This document shows positions 22,651-33,477 of a DNA stretch of 64,000 nt, one piece after another. The notes below the pieces were generated by a model. The model saw only the letters and a list, made by a program, of their open reading frames with translations. It made no database searches and was not told the DNA's origin. The DNA lies in assembly GCA_038503075.1 (NCBI GenBank), contig JBCAML010000010.1, positions 434,001 through 498,000 of the forward strand, given 5' to 3'. This stretch comes from Gyromitra esculenta. Its lineage: Eukaryota; Ascomycota; Pezizomycetes; Pezizales; Discinaceae. Numbering within the stretch: the stretch's first letter is position 1; each line of letters begins with the position of its first letter. A program made the translations under genes and the position numbers.

Positions 22651-25239
22651 GGTTGTCGTAGATGCGGTAAATTATTGATATTGGTTTATTAGTAGTGGCT
22701 GTTGTTGTTTTTTCGTTGAGTATATGGTGGGTATAAGTCTATCTGAGGAAAGTTCACGAGAAAAATCGAACAAAAAAGACAGCCAGGTCGATCTAATAGA
22801 AGAGATGTTCGCGTCAAGTCGAATGGAGAATTACTTGAAATATGAAAATTATAAAAAACCTTAAAAATGATAATAGTATGGGTTTCGAGTCAATCGAATC
22901 ACCCAGATTCGTCTAATGTCTTCCTGCGACAAAAACAAAAGGCCGTAAAAGGAAGGACCTAAAAAGGAAAGAGAGCAAGAGAGAACACGAAAACAGTGTC
23001 GTCAACAACAGCTGGGAATTAAAAGAGGAGAAAACAGAAGAGAGAAAAGAACAGGAAGATGCAAGATGCAGGCATATGAGGGGGGAAGGTGGAGTAGTAA
23101 TAATTCGAAAGACTGGCATCCAACCATCAAGCCACTTTGGTATCTAACTCTATCCAACCAAATAGTCGCCACACCTGATACCCATTATACCCACACGACT
23201 TTTCCCCAGGCGTTTAGAGACCAGGCTACAGAGCACCAAAATGTTCATCCCCCAATCCCCATAGGCCAGCCGTCGCCATTGCCCAAAGTCTTGGAGTTGT
23301 GCTTGTGCCTGGGTAACCACCATTTCGGATGATCGCTGTGTAACAGAGGTTGTTGCCCGGATCCTATCACGGTCTAGCGGCCCCCTGCAGCGACAGCTCG
23401 AACCGGAGCACCAGGGTTAGGCGCTTCTCGACTCTCAACGATGTTTCATCGAGAGCTGCAGCCGGCAACTTGGTTGGTTCCTGGCCAGTTGGCTCCTGGA
23501 CAACAGCTGCGCTCTCCGAAGTCCGTCGTCCCCGTCACCAGAATTTAGATGCCTGCTACGTACCACCCATGATGTGTTTGAGGGCGCTGGAATAGATACG
23601 GGTGAATGGTGTGAGGTATCATGAAGGGGTCAAAGAAGGGGACGTGATGTGCATCACTCTGTCTCGTGTATTTTCGCCTTGAAGCCCCCCCTTCATGGCC
23701 CAGACCCTGTATATATATCCGTATTCACAACACAGACCATAAGCGACCTCTCGGTTAGATGTGGTAGGGTTAGGGGCTGTCAGCCAGATTCAGCCAGAGC
23801 ACCCGGGAGTTGTCAAAGTGCCACAGCTTTTTGCCTGGTTATGCATCTCTCTACTTTATCTTATTTACCCTTACCTCGTCTACCTACTTTATATTCTCAA
23901 CCCGGTAATTGCGAAATCCGCCTAAATACTCGTCTCCAAGAATAAAGATTTTTATATAGTCATGCAGACTCCCTCTATGTACCTAGTTGGCGAGAGCTTT
24001 TGGTTACACGTTCACAAGTGTGTAACTCTACACAGAGTTAGAGTATCTTCACAAAAAAAAAGACATCATACTGTGAAGAACTGTAGCAAGTGTATGATTG
24101 GGATCAGAACCGAACCAGTGTGCGAGAAATCCGACAGATCTCGCAGTAAAAAAAAAAAGCAAGTAAACAAACGAACAAACCCTGGGTTGCGTATACGCTG
24201 TGCAGTTGCGGCGAGGGTCTGAAGCGGCTCTGCAACTCCATCACCACCGGTGGGTGGGTGGAAGCGCTGGTTGAGAACTGTCTCGTCCCATCTCATGATT
24301 ACAAATTGCATGAAAGGAAAGCTTTAACGAACGACTTCAACCACTTCAGAGGCTTCCCTCCCCCCCCCCACTATTTGGCGCTGAAAAGCAACTGGGATAC
24401 TGGGAAGCCTGCAGCCAGCAGTAATTTACTCCAAGTCTCCGTCTGCCCGCTGTCTAGAAAAGGTAGTTTGTGCCTGAGCTGGGAAGGGAAATGGCGAATA
24501 TCTACTACGAGTGGAGGGTATTTTATTTTTTTGATAGTGTGCCAATATCATAAAATCCGCCATCGATATCTTGTGACCGATCGCCCGGCTCCGATGATCT
24601 CCAGAGGCACAGCTGACATGTCCACTATCACCCAGCTAACCGTCATGTACTGCGCCGCCGGAGGGTGGAGAATCATAATTTCTCTCGCCTCCCCGTTTGA
24701 CGCACGTCGCCGCACGGTTGCCTGCTGCGCAATACAAGGTGATTTTGAATCGTGATCATTCCTGCTACGTAAGCGCGAAACAAAACGTTTACCGGAGGCT
24801 GTGCAGTATCATGTGCTTCTTCTCTGTCAAGAATTCGAGGTATTTTTTTTCCGGCTATGGATAACTGGCGCTGGTGTTGGTATTGTTCGAGTGATTATCT
24901 GTGATAGAATTCATATTCTACGCTAGTGAATATGGTTCTGCATGTGGCTCGGAAACTTTTGCACTTTTCTAGACTTTGGGATCGGGAGATATTATGCAAC
25001 GTATTGTCCGCATCTGTCCTGCATATTCCAACTCTTAGGTACATGTATTTAATGTTTGACGACTATAGTTTTTTATTAAAAAAACACAGGTTTCACTTCA
25101 CGGTTCCTTGCATTACCAACAGTTAGAGGAAAACAACATATTTTTTTAAGTGTATCAAATTCGCCATGATATCGCAATATCTATTCATACCTGCTTTTTA
25201 TTTCAACCTTTCTATACAAACAAATTAATGTCCAACTCC
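22651..25239. other. 2.6-kb spacer, no gene seen
   Basis: It holds the promoter of the type II membrane protein and the 3' flank of SRP72. Several short ORFs (for example 23350-23595, 24258-24755) lack recognisable motifs or splice support. A telomere-like TAGGGTTAGGGG run occurs at 23765-23776 and TACATGTA at 25040. Confidence 0.5.
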
Positions 25240-27405
25240 CTACCATTTCCCTCCCTTCTTCTTCTTCTTCTTTCCCGCGCCACCCGCGCCACCCCCACCA
25301 ACTTTCTTGACATCCACCCTTCCCCCACCTACCATCTCCATACTCTCTTCCTGTCCTGTAGCCCCACTTACCGCACCACCCTGTGTCGCTCCCGCAGCCT
25401 TCTTCTTATCTTTCTTCCCCTTCGGCCTATATGTACTTCGATCCCTCAACGGTAGCCATCGTTCCGGATCCGGTGTCTTCCCGACTAACTCTGCCGGAAT
25501 CTTCACCTTCTTCTTCTTGACCTTCTTCACCTTCTCTTTCGGGCGTGCTTCCTCATCTGCTGCACGTTTGCGGGTCGGTTGAGCCACACCGAGGGACTCG
25601 AGGGCAGCAGCGTCGATATCAGCGATGAGTTTATCAAGAGGGGCAAGTCTAGAGAGGTGTGAAAGTGTGACTTTAGAGGCGTCAGTTGTGGCGTAAGACG
25701 CAATAAACCCACAGGTAGCGAGTTTATCGTCAGGATTAGTGAAAAGAAGAGAGGTAAACAGCTCGCCGGCAGAGAGTAGGTCGTTGGGATCTGTGGAGTC
25801 GAGCTGGGCTGACCCGGATGCGCGGAGGATGGATGGATCGGGAGAAGAAGAGGATTTCCAAAAAGTACTGGCTTGGTGGAGGAGATCTTTGACGTGCTGC
25901 TTTCGGCCCTGGTTTTGATAAAGTGCGACTTGTAGGCCGATTAATCCCGGTTGATAGCGTTGTTCTGGTTCTAGGGCCGCAAAGAGTGTATCTAACGTCT
26001 GGATCGCGCCGACTACATTCCCTGCTCTCATTTTGAGCTGTACAAGTGTTAGAGCTAGTCCGATATCTTTCGGATTCGTGGCCAATAGTTTGACAATCTT
26101 GTTTTGTGCTTCTTTCCCGGTGATGTTACCTGCAACGGCTGCAGCTCTTAAGACGCCATTTACAGGGTTATCGAGATGTGTTTCCGCATGTTTGTCGGCT
26201 TGCTTCTTAACAGCATTAAACTTTCCAGCTTCAAAGTCAAGGATTGAACTGTTTTGTTCTAGTGAGCGGGATTGAAAGAGAAATGGGCGAGCAGAGGAGG
26301 ATTTTGCGGACTCGGCCGCGGAGGCGGCGGCTATGAGGGAGGTGTGGGGGTTGTATTCAGGGAGGCGAGATAGGGAAGCAATTTCGTTATTCGTTGCGAT
26401 TAGTTTTAATGCAGTGTCTGTGAGGCTGATATGGTTTAGTCTCTAGATAAATAGACGGTGAAGGGCAGAGGCACACTTTTTGACGTCCAACTCCTTAGAA
26501 AGTGTCATAGCATCGTCAATTCGCCCTATTTTTGTTAATACGTAGATTTCCTGTGCAACTATTGGTGCCTCCTCTATTTTTTTTTCCTCATCCGACAAAT
26601 CGTCGATATCATTGCATAGGCCTATCCTTGTGTTAACGCCTTGTTCCTATACATATCCCTCCATCTCTCATGATGATAAAATACTTTTTGACCTCTTTAG
26701 CAATACTAGAGCCTGCCCAAGTTCACCCCTTGCAATACTGGTACAAGCCGCATTGAACGCCGTCTCAAATGCATCTAAAGCACCTCTAGCCGCCTTCGTA
26801 TTCTTGACCAAATGGCCGTGACCCGACCAGATAAGCTGCGCATCAGTAGCCGATGTATTAACGCTTAAGTCATAATCTTCATTGTCGACCTGTGTTGTTC
26901 CGTCCGCGAGCTCCTTGTAGAGTGCTGCAGCGTGTTGGAAATTTTCGAGCCTATAAGCCTAATACCGCGGAAGCTTATTAGAACACGCCCTCTCAGTGGC
27001 CACGTTGCCATTGATAAATTTGACCCGGTTGGAAGAATAACTAACGGCTTGAGCTTCCACATGCCGTAATCCCCTCTTATTTCGATCCCCCACATCTGCT
27101 GCACTTTTCGCTACTTTCTGGGCTTCCTCTAGCTTTCCGAGCTTATAGAGGCAGTACGCCTTTTCCAGTGTCGCATTCTCTACCGCCTGGCCACCAGGTG
27201 ACTCAAAAACTCGTAATGTCTCTTCATAGCGGTCAAGATTTAGTAGTGCAACGATCTTGGTGTGTAGCGCACGTGGGTGTGCCTTCGTTGTGCTGAGAAC
27301 CTTGTCGCAATGTTCTAGGATCTGCTCGTGGTCGGGCTCGTCTTCTGGCTCGAGGCTGAGGTTCTTGAGAAGGGATTCGAGGGATGCGGGGGTGTATTGG
27401 GCCAT
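25240..27405 (-). CDS. srp72: Signal recognition particle subunit SRP72
   Basis: The SRP72 protein of the signal recognition particle, which with SRP68 binds the S domain of SRP RNA and targets nascent secretory proteins to the ER. Four exons: 27405-27046, 26958-26685, 26621-26477 and 26440-25240, giving 659 aa, close to the family length. The N-terminal half is TPR-like (AYCLYKLGKLEEAQKVAKSA, ENFQHAAALYKEL). The C-terminus has the SRP72 RNA-binding motif PDPERWLPLRDRSTYRPKGK followed by lysine-rich tracts. Intron 3 is only 36 nt (26441-26476), a multiple of three. If it is not spliced, the frame continues into a single in-frame TAG at 26443-26445 and then resumes in the same frame. So this is either an ultra-short intron, a nonsense mutation or a base error. 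Other introns have ordinary ends. Confidence 0.9.
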
Positions 27406-28646
27406 TGCGAGTGCGGGGGGTGGGTGGCCGGCTCGGTGGGGTGGATCGCGGGGATGAAATTAAAGTCGTGATGGAGGGGTGTCGTTGAATGTGGAGTGGC
27501 TAGTGCGCTAAGTTGAAAGCTTGCGCCACCCGAAGCTTGACTGTGGTGCACAGATCCTCACTCGATACATCTAAAGGTTGATCCTGCTCACGATAGGAAG
27601 ATAAATATTGTAGTTCAAGAAATTCTACCGAGCTCCCTAAAAAGAGGCTTTGATCTAAGCGATGATGGTCACAGTGGGCTTTAGATTGCATGTAAACCAG
27701 ATTGGAAAAAGATGTGGTACGGACACAAGAGAGGAAAAGTAGGGTCATAAATCTGCATTTAAGCCCTAATCGGTTGATTTTACCCTTTTGTTTCTTGCGC
27801 GCGGCTCTGCCGTTGTTGGTGGATGCTAATCGGGTTTCAAAAGGGAACGTGCAGAGGTCCTAGGTTTTATCGCGAATGTATTTTGAGACGAACCCAAAGA
27901 TTTTCAAGGGAAGGGCAATTAGTGGACGTGGTATTGTGTCGTACTGTGGAGGGGTGGAACCTGACTGATAGCTGCATGTAGTGGTGTGTGAGAATCGTGG
28001 CTGCATCCACGCGCGTACACAGAATTACCATCAGGGTAAAACAATGGATACATTAGGTAGTGGGCCATATATGGAATCTCTTCAGAAGGGTAAACCGGGC
28101 GGAACTTGCAATTAATGGGTACATGTAGCTTTGTAATTATGTTTGTATGTTGGAAATGGCTTCCTAATATGTAGGGCTCCGGTGCTCGACCGGAGGCCTG
28201 TGAGAAGTCTCGGGGGAAAGCTCTCGGCGTCTCTCAGCGGGAGCTCAGGAAGGAAAAGAACGAGTACCTTGGGGGCCCGAATATATAATATATAGAGGGG
28301 GGAAGGCGGAGCCTTCCCCCAGCATCAAAGAGCAATCAATCAATCGAGCTTTTTCAACATTGTAAGAAAGTTGAGTACCGAGTGATGCCGCATGATGTAA
28401 AATCTAGAGAATGAAATTTGCGCTTTATAAGTAATACGGGTTGTAGAAATCCAGTGGCCATATAGCCAGTATATTGCACGATATCTAAAGTTGTCTGGGT
28501 TAATACGCTAAGGCTAAATGTCTACTAGACTGATTAATTCTTTTGGATCATAAATGATAGGAAATATTGACATCATTAGAGCCAACCTATAATAACACAG
28601 CAGTATTAAACCTTGCTATCCTGTACCAGCCCGAATTTCGTACTCA
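27406..28646. other. Spacer containing a solo LTR
   Basis: The SRP72 promoter and SPO11 3' flank. Apart from the solo LTR at 28148-28359 and a TACATGTA at 28120, nothing was recognised. Confidence 0.5.
28148..28359 (+). mobile_element. Solo LTR of a copia-type retrotransposon
   Basis: The 212-bp segment begins TGTTGGAAATGG and ends TTTTTCAACA, the typical Ty1/copia LTR ends with terminal TG...CA. It is flanked on both sides by the identical pentamer TTGTA (28143-28147 and 28360-28364), the expected 5-bp target-site duplication. Inside are a GC-rich inverted stretch (GGAAGGCGGAGCCTTCC) and a TATA-like box (AATATATAATATATAG). No internal retrotransposon domain is adjacent, so it is a solo LTR left by recombination. 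The copia call rests on the terminal sequence only. Confidence 0.85.
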
Positions 28647-29942
28647 TTAATAGCCACCAATTTTAGCTGTAATATTCTTTTCAATCCACTTGTTTATCTC
28701 CGAACTGCCCAAGATCTCAATCTCTGCTTTGACGTTTAGAAATAGCATTTTCTGCAACTCACTCCTCCACTCTGGCACAGCTCTCATCCATTCTCTCCCC
28801 AACATCCCTATTGCCTTCCTTCTATCGCCCACTGTCAGCCTCAATATGCCTTCAACCTCCCCGTCCCCATCGTCGTTGCTCACAATAACCTCCTCGAGGT
28901 CTCTGCTCTTAACCCCCAGCCATTCCACTCTCTCTACGGCGAGTCTATGGTTTTCCCATGCCATCGCCACACTTCCAAACCTATAAGTCGCCATAATTTC
29001 GATTCCGTGAGGATCCATATCAACCAATACAAAAATCCTCAATAGTTCGCCGTATCGTCCTCTCACATTAGCTAACATGTTGACCACCTCCCGAGTTGCC
29101 ACATCTGGATACCCTTTCCCCGTAACTATAATACCTCTCTTTCCACCGCCAAAGGCAAGATTTCGAAAAACAGCCTCTTTCTCCACCACGAGCACCCATT
29201 CTACACCCTCCCCTACTGTAATACCCTCTAGCTCGCCCGGCACAATCACTCCACCACCATCCGCGAGGAAGTGACTTCCACCAATGGTTACGTCCCCATA
29301 CACCATACCCTTTGCACTCGCCACGATCCCTAGCGCACCCCTTTCTACCCTAAATGTAGCAGCTAGATCGTCCACAATCTTGTCAACTACCTTTTGATTA
29401 CGGAATAGCTTTGGGTTTTTGTAGAACACGTCTCTTTTTGTTGCTGGTCTTCGGCCTTCAACCAATGACTCGTGGATTATGTCGAGGATTTTAAGGATGC
29501 AGGCGAAGCGCCATGCGTCCTTAGGGAAGGATACAACAGCGTTAGAGTTGGTAGAGGAGGAACGGCGGATGGTAGAGGTTAAAGGGTCGAAGGTTGAAGA
29601 AGTACGACGGCGAGGTGTTAAGGAGAGTTGAAGAGGCGTGGTAGTGCTGGAGTTCAGCGAGGTTGTGAATTTGGTGAAGATATCCTCGATCTGTTGGATT
29701 ATAGACTCTCGTGTGCGTGGCTGGGAGTCTTCGTATATCCTGGGATGCAGGGATGATGCCATTGATGGGTGGATGTTATTGGTGATTTTGGGGGTGGGTG
29801 CTGTGGTTCCTAATTCTTCTGGAGATCGAGGTCGCTTGAGAGAGGATGGAAGCTTAATGGCAGTTTCCTCCCCATATGATGATTGTAGGAGATGATCCAT
29901 CGTGACCTCCTCTCCCTCTGAGGGTGGTAAGCGGTTTTCCAT
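28647..29942 (-). CDS. spo11: SPO11 meiotic topoisomerase-like transesterase
   Basis: The catalytic subunit that makes programmed DNA double-strand breaks in meiosis, homologous to topoisomerase VI subunit A. A single exon of 431 aa. The winged-helix (5Y-CAP) motif KRDVFYKNPKLFRNQ places the catalytic tyrosine at residue 174. The Toprim region has LVVEKEAVF (metal-binding glutamate about residue 254), GKGYPDVATR and LVDMDPHGIEI (the D-x-D pair at about 308 and 310). The N-terminal ~130 residues are Ser/Thr/Pro-rich and poorly conserved, as usual. The absence of introns is notable beside intron-bearing neighbours. The start is the first ATG in a frame with no earlier methionine. All key residues are present, so a functional meiotic cycle is likely. 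Chromosome-bound nuclear location is known for the family. Confidence 0.93.
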   Translation of the reverse strand: MENRLPPSEGEEVTMDHLLQSSYGEETAIKLPSSLKRPRSPEELGTTAPTPKITNNIHPSMASSLHPRIYEDSQPRTRESIIQQIEDIFTKFTTSLNSSTTTPLQLSLTPRRRTSSTFDPLTSTIRRSSSTNSNAVVSFPKDAWRFACILKILDIIHESLVEGRRPATKRDVFYKNPKLFRNQKVVDKIVDDLAATFRVERGALGIVASAKGMVYGDVTIGGSHFLADGGGVIVPGELEGITVGEGVEWVLVVEKEAVFRNLAFGGGKRGIIVTGKGYPDVATREVVNMLANVRGRYGELLRIFVLVDMDPHGIEIMATYRFGSVAMAWENHRLAVERVEWLGVKSRDLEEVIVSNDDGDGEVEGILRLTVGDRRKAIGMLGREWMRAVPEWRSELQKMLFLNVKAEIEILGSSEINKWIEKNITAKIGGY

Positions 29943-30159
29943 GATAGTAACAGGAGTTAGCGGTTTTCTAGGACTGAATGATGTTGAGAAAAGTTTAGGG
30001 TAGTGTCATGCTACCAGTGTTATTTTGAAGGTAGGAAACTAGCATGTAGCCCTATGTATACATCGGTGCGTTGCCGTATTCTTACAGGGAGAATATTTTT
30101 ACAGCAGGTGATTACATGTATCTAACTATGTTTGCCGAAATTCATTTCTACGGATTGCA

Positions 30160-30977
30160 CTATTCAATTCCCCTAGTAGCGGTAGTATAAGGATGGAGAG
30201 TGAAACTATAGGATGTAATAAGATGGTATGAATTATTCCTACATGGTTCTCGACGGCAGTACGTACACCTGAAATGTAGATATACGACCACCTTAGTTGC
30301 ATCTGGGACTTTCCGTGGCACCTCAACTCCCCCACTAGCGGTAAGCACTCCGGATTTAAAGTCGCTCTCTTCAAAATCGAGAAAGAAACAGATATTGCTC
30401 GGTAGCATTACCCATGAGGGCGAGCTGCTACTAGCAAATAGAGCATGGTAATTTCGACATAGTAAAAGCAGGCTCGAGAGCACCGCTAGATAGGTCACTA
30501 TACCTAGGAGTAAGCAATGTGGATTGTTTTTCAGCTGGAAACCCTTATCAGTGTCATTCGCAGAGAGCTGATGCGCAATTTCCACGACCATATCTGAACT
30601 AACACCGCGACGCCAATTGCAACGCTCTTCGCTTCCATCGTGAGAAACCAGTTCGCTATAAGCGGCCTCACTAGGTACTCTAAGAGATAATTCGTAGATA
30701 GAGGGTGATTGCCATTTGTATTGAGTACCTTTGATGTGCAGCCTGATTTTCGGACGATGTGAGCGAATGACGACATGGTCACATAGAATTAGCTAGACTA
30801 CCGACATAATACAGCAGGGAAACAAAACTAGAGTTTATGGGAGTGACAATGAGTACACAGGGACGTGTAAATCATCTAATTACATACCGCTACTAAAAAG
30901 CGTATACCTGAGTAGCAGTACATTGGGATGGATCTCACCTTAAAACATTCATCGAAAGCCCGTTCGTAGACTCCCAT
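30160..30977 (-). CDS. Candidate two-exon membrane protein, unknown function
   Basis: A possible gene assembled from frame and splice signals: exon 1 30977-30939 (MGVYERAFDECFK, then a GTGAGA donor) and exon 2 30792-30160, after a TCTAG acceptor, giving 223 aa. Exon 2 stays open for 633 nt and opens with a hydrophilic part containing IRSHRPKIRLH and YELSLRVPSEAAYSEL. One hydrophobic segment follows (CLLLGIVTYLAVLSSLLLLC), and the tail has several cysteines. No domain was recognised. The stretch is close upstream of SPO11 on the same strand. It may instead be a decayed gene; the motif RS(H/Y)RP(K/N)I recurs in the broken ORFs near 36.95 kb, which suggests a family with degenerate copies. Confidence 0.35.
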
Positions 30978-31972
30978 TCCTTAGAAGTAGTTCTTACCTA
31001 GACGCTGCCTTCTGCGGGCATGCGGTTGTTTCAATAGCAGTTGTAGTTGTAGTATATACTGCATGTAGGTAAAGGTAGCACCATAACCTCCAGGTTGAAT
31101 GTGCCTAATGAATAGATAAATAATAAATAAGTAAACAAGTATAGGTAAAGGTATAGAAATACGGCTGTTGCAAGAATTAGGGTCAGGTCGAGATACCAAA
31201 GTTTATCCACAGAGAGAGAGATCCTAGACGAGGATGGATGGGAAAGCTTTTCTTTAGTATTTCATATGTAACAGTACATAGATACATGTACGTATGTATC
31301 CCCTACCGACCGGTCCTATTCCAGGAGCGAGAATTCTTATGTCCCGAATTCTTATAGGGTGAGTTGGTTGTATCTCCCTATCCCCAACTAGATACTACAT
31401 GTACGTACTCTCAGTGCCTACACTGGGGTCCATACTGCTCTTTTGGATAGTTTTTTTTTAACTTTTAACTTTATTCAATTTGATCCTCTAGATCTATTAA
31501 ACGACATAAGGTGCAGAATATAAACCAGGAACATAAAATCATCCAAATAGTGAGTCTAGTGGAAGAATACCCCTTCCAAAGCGGAAAACTGTAGTTGTTT
31601 TTTTTCCAAGATACTGACTCGACATCGAAAAGTCCAAAAGGGTATAAGTAAATACTCGAATGTAAAAAAGGTTGTCTCGAAAAAGAAGACAATAATCAAA
31701 TCCGGCACCGGATAGAATACATTGCATGATACAGATGAAGGGGGAAAAAGGGTTTGGTATAACAAAAGACACGAACAGAAGTGACAAGAGGAAACATTCA
31801 TAACTCTCATTTCGACAAAAGAAAAGAAACCACCCTGTCTATTCAACTACCACCAACCACGCTTTTTACCCTTCACCCCTAGCCTTCCTTATCCCAATCC
31901 AACTCGTGCACGCATTAAAAAAAAAATTACACTGGCATCCTTTTCTACCCTCCATACCCATACCGTAATCAA
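30978..31972. other. Spacer with LINE-like tail
   Basis: No gene was seen. It contains the LINE-like 3' tail at 31065-31135, two TACATGTA palindromes (31283, 31396), a duplicated GAATTCTTAT(G/A) motif at about 31330-31357 and the 3' flank of the GT34 gene. Confidence 0.5.
31065..31135 (+). mobile_element. 5'-truncated LINE-like 3' tail, copy 1
   Basis: The sequence GTAGGTAAAGGTAGCACCAT followed by AACCTCCAGGTTGAATGTGC and CTAATGAATAGATAAATAAT matches two other loci in the window (38201, 49291). It ends in a TAAA/TAAATAA simple repeat. That layout, a conserved 3' end followed by a variable A-rich microsatellite, is typical of 5'-truncated non-LTR retrotransposons. No coding part remains. Confidence 0.6.
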
Positions 31973-33477
31973 TTAACCAAAACTTCTTCTCCACCATCCA
32001 CTATTCAGCTTGTCGCTCAACTGGCGGTAGTGTGCCATTTCGCCCCAACAATCTCGCCCCCATTCACACCCCGCCATATTGACGACGAAATCGCGATCTT
32101 TCTCGTCGTAGAAAATGCGGGGGTCGCCGGGCGTGTCGGCGCACGCTCCAGGAGGGAAAGAGTTGATCATGCGCTGCGGGATAAAAGACGTTCCTGTGCG
32201 GATCCAGGGTTGATTGGTGTACAGATATTCCTGTTTACAAGTCAGTATTTCAATAACTCGGATCGGAGGAGTGATTGGGGGCTAACCAAAGCATCCTGCT
32301 CTTTGTGCTCCCACTCCATGTGTTTCTGCTCATAGCCCACAGGATCCCACCAAATATCGAGCAACCGTTCGCTCCATTCGCTGCGTCTGATCAAGAAAGA
32401 TCCAAGGTTGAAACCACCACAGTCTTGAGGGACGATTAGGTTGATGCTCTCTGCTCGGTCGTCGCCGACGGCGCTGTAGGCGGTCTCATCGAGGTAGGGG
32501 AAGTCGATTCTCGATGGGGGATGCGTAATGTTGAGGGGGTTGTAAACATTGATGTCACGGTAGGTGACATTCTGAAGATGTCGGAAGATGTGAGAGTGCA
32601 GAGAAATTGAAGGCTCCATTATAAATGTGTGGAGATCCATCCACCAAAACCTAGTTGCCGGAGGAGAAAAGGTGTGAGCATGAAAAGACTTTTCAAGCCC
32701 GGATTTGGGTCCAGTGCGGTATTCCGGAGGAAAGAAAGGTCGTGGACTGGGCTGAAAAACTTACCACTCGGCTTTAGGATATTGTCTCATTGTCTGTTTG
32801 ATAACGTCTACCTTCTCCCAACTCTCTCTCCATTCATGCGCATATCGCTTCTTAGTACTCATGTCCTTGATTTCCAAATGATATCCCCATCGTTCCGCGT
32901 ATGCTTTTTTATTTGCAATAGAATCCCTTTCAACCGCCCATTCCTTGGGCCCCTTCCATGTCATGACTCCTCCTCCCTGATTCGCCGCCAAAATAATGAC
33001 CACCTTTGACCCTCCAGATACCCCTCGTATTTTACTCGATACCGGATTATGGTGAACATAAGTAAACACAAACAGCACGCTCCCCACCAGCAGCAACAAA
33101 AACGAAATCAACCTCGAACGCCGATAAAACGGCAACCTTAACCTGGATTGATGAAACGGGGTATTCGGGCTTGCCGAGTACGGCGATACCGGGGTGTACG
33201 TCGGGAGAGATGTCGACAGCTTCCGGAGATGCTTCCCCAAGAATTTCCTTGCACCAAACGACGAATACCCGTTTGCACCGCTAATACCCCCTCCACCTAT
33301 ACCCGCGCCTGCTCCTCCGGACTTCCGAGAACTGCCCCATGATGGTGATGATGTCCCCGAGTGAGGCTTTGGGGCAGGCGAGTGTGATCGCGAGATGGGG
33401 AGCACAGGCGTAGGCGATCGCGAACCGCTGGGGAAATACGATGCGTCGTCGCTGTTCCAGGTTCCATTGCTTCCCAT
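31973..33477 (-). CDS. mnn10: GT34 alpha-1,6-mannosyltransferase, MNN10-like
   Basis: A Golgi glycosyltransferase of family GT34 (MNN10/MNN11/Gma12 group) that extends the alpha-1,6-mannan backbone of N-glycans. Three exons, 33477-32765, 32650-32287 and 32230-31973, encode 444 aa from the first ATG. A signal-anchor helix at about residues 123-141 (LISFLLLLVGSVLFVFTYV) follows a disordered Ser/Pro/Gly-rich cytosolic part, as in type II Golgi enzymes. Catalytic-domain signatures are KVVIILAANQGGG, NKKAYAERWGYHLEI, KVDVIKQTMRQYPKAEW, then FWWMDLHTFIMEPS, DCGGFNLGSF and HKEQDALEYLY. The acidic motif reads D-L-H rather than a full D-x-D. The open frame continues 92 codons upstream without ATG (to 33753), so an unseen 5' exon or a non-AUG start is possible. 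Confidence 0.88.

Noticed and set aside
23350..24755. Several plus-strand frames of 80-165 codons in the spacer
   Set aside because: No splice support, no motif, and no agreement between adjacent frames.
30531..30782. Alternative minus-strand frame starting ATGACCATGTCG
   Set aside because: The overlapping frame from 30792 stays open much longer and reads more like protein, so this one is probably a shadow.
31471..31846. Overlapping minus-strand frames of 73-96 codons
   Set aside because: They lie in the A/T-rich 3' flank of the GT34 gene in several frames at once; none has a motif.
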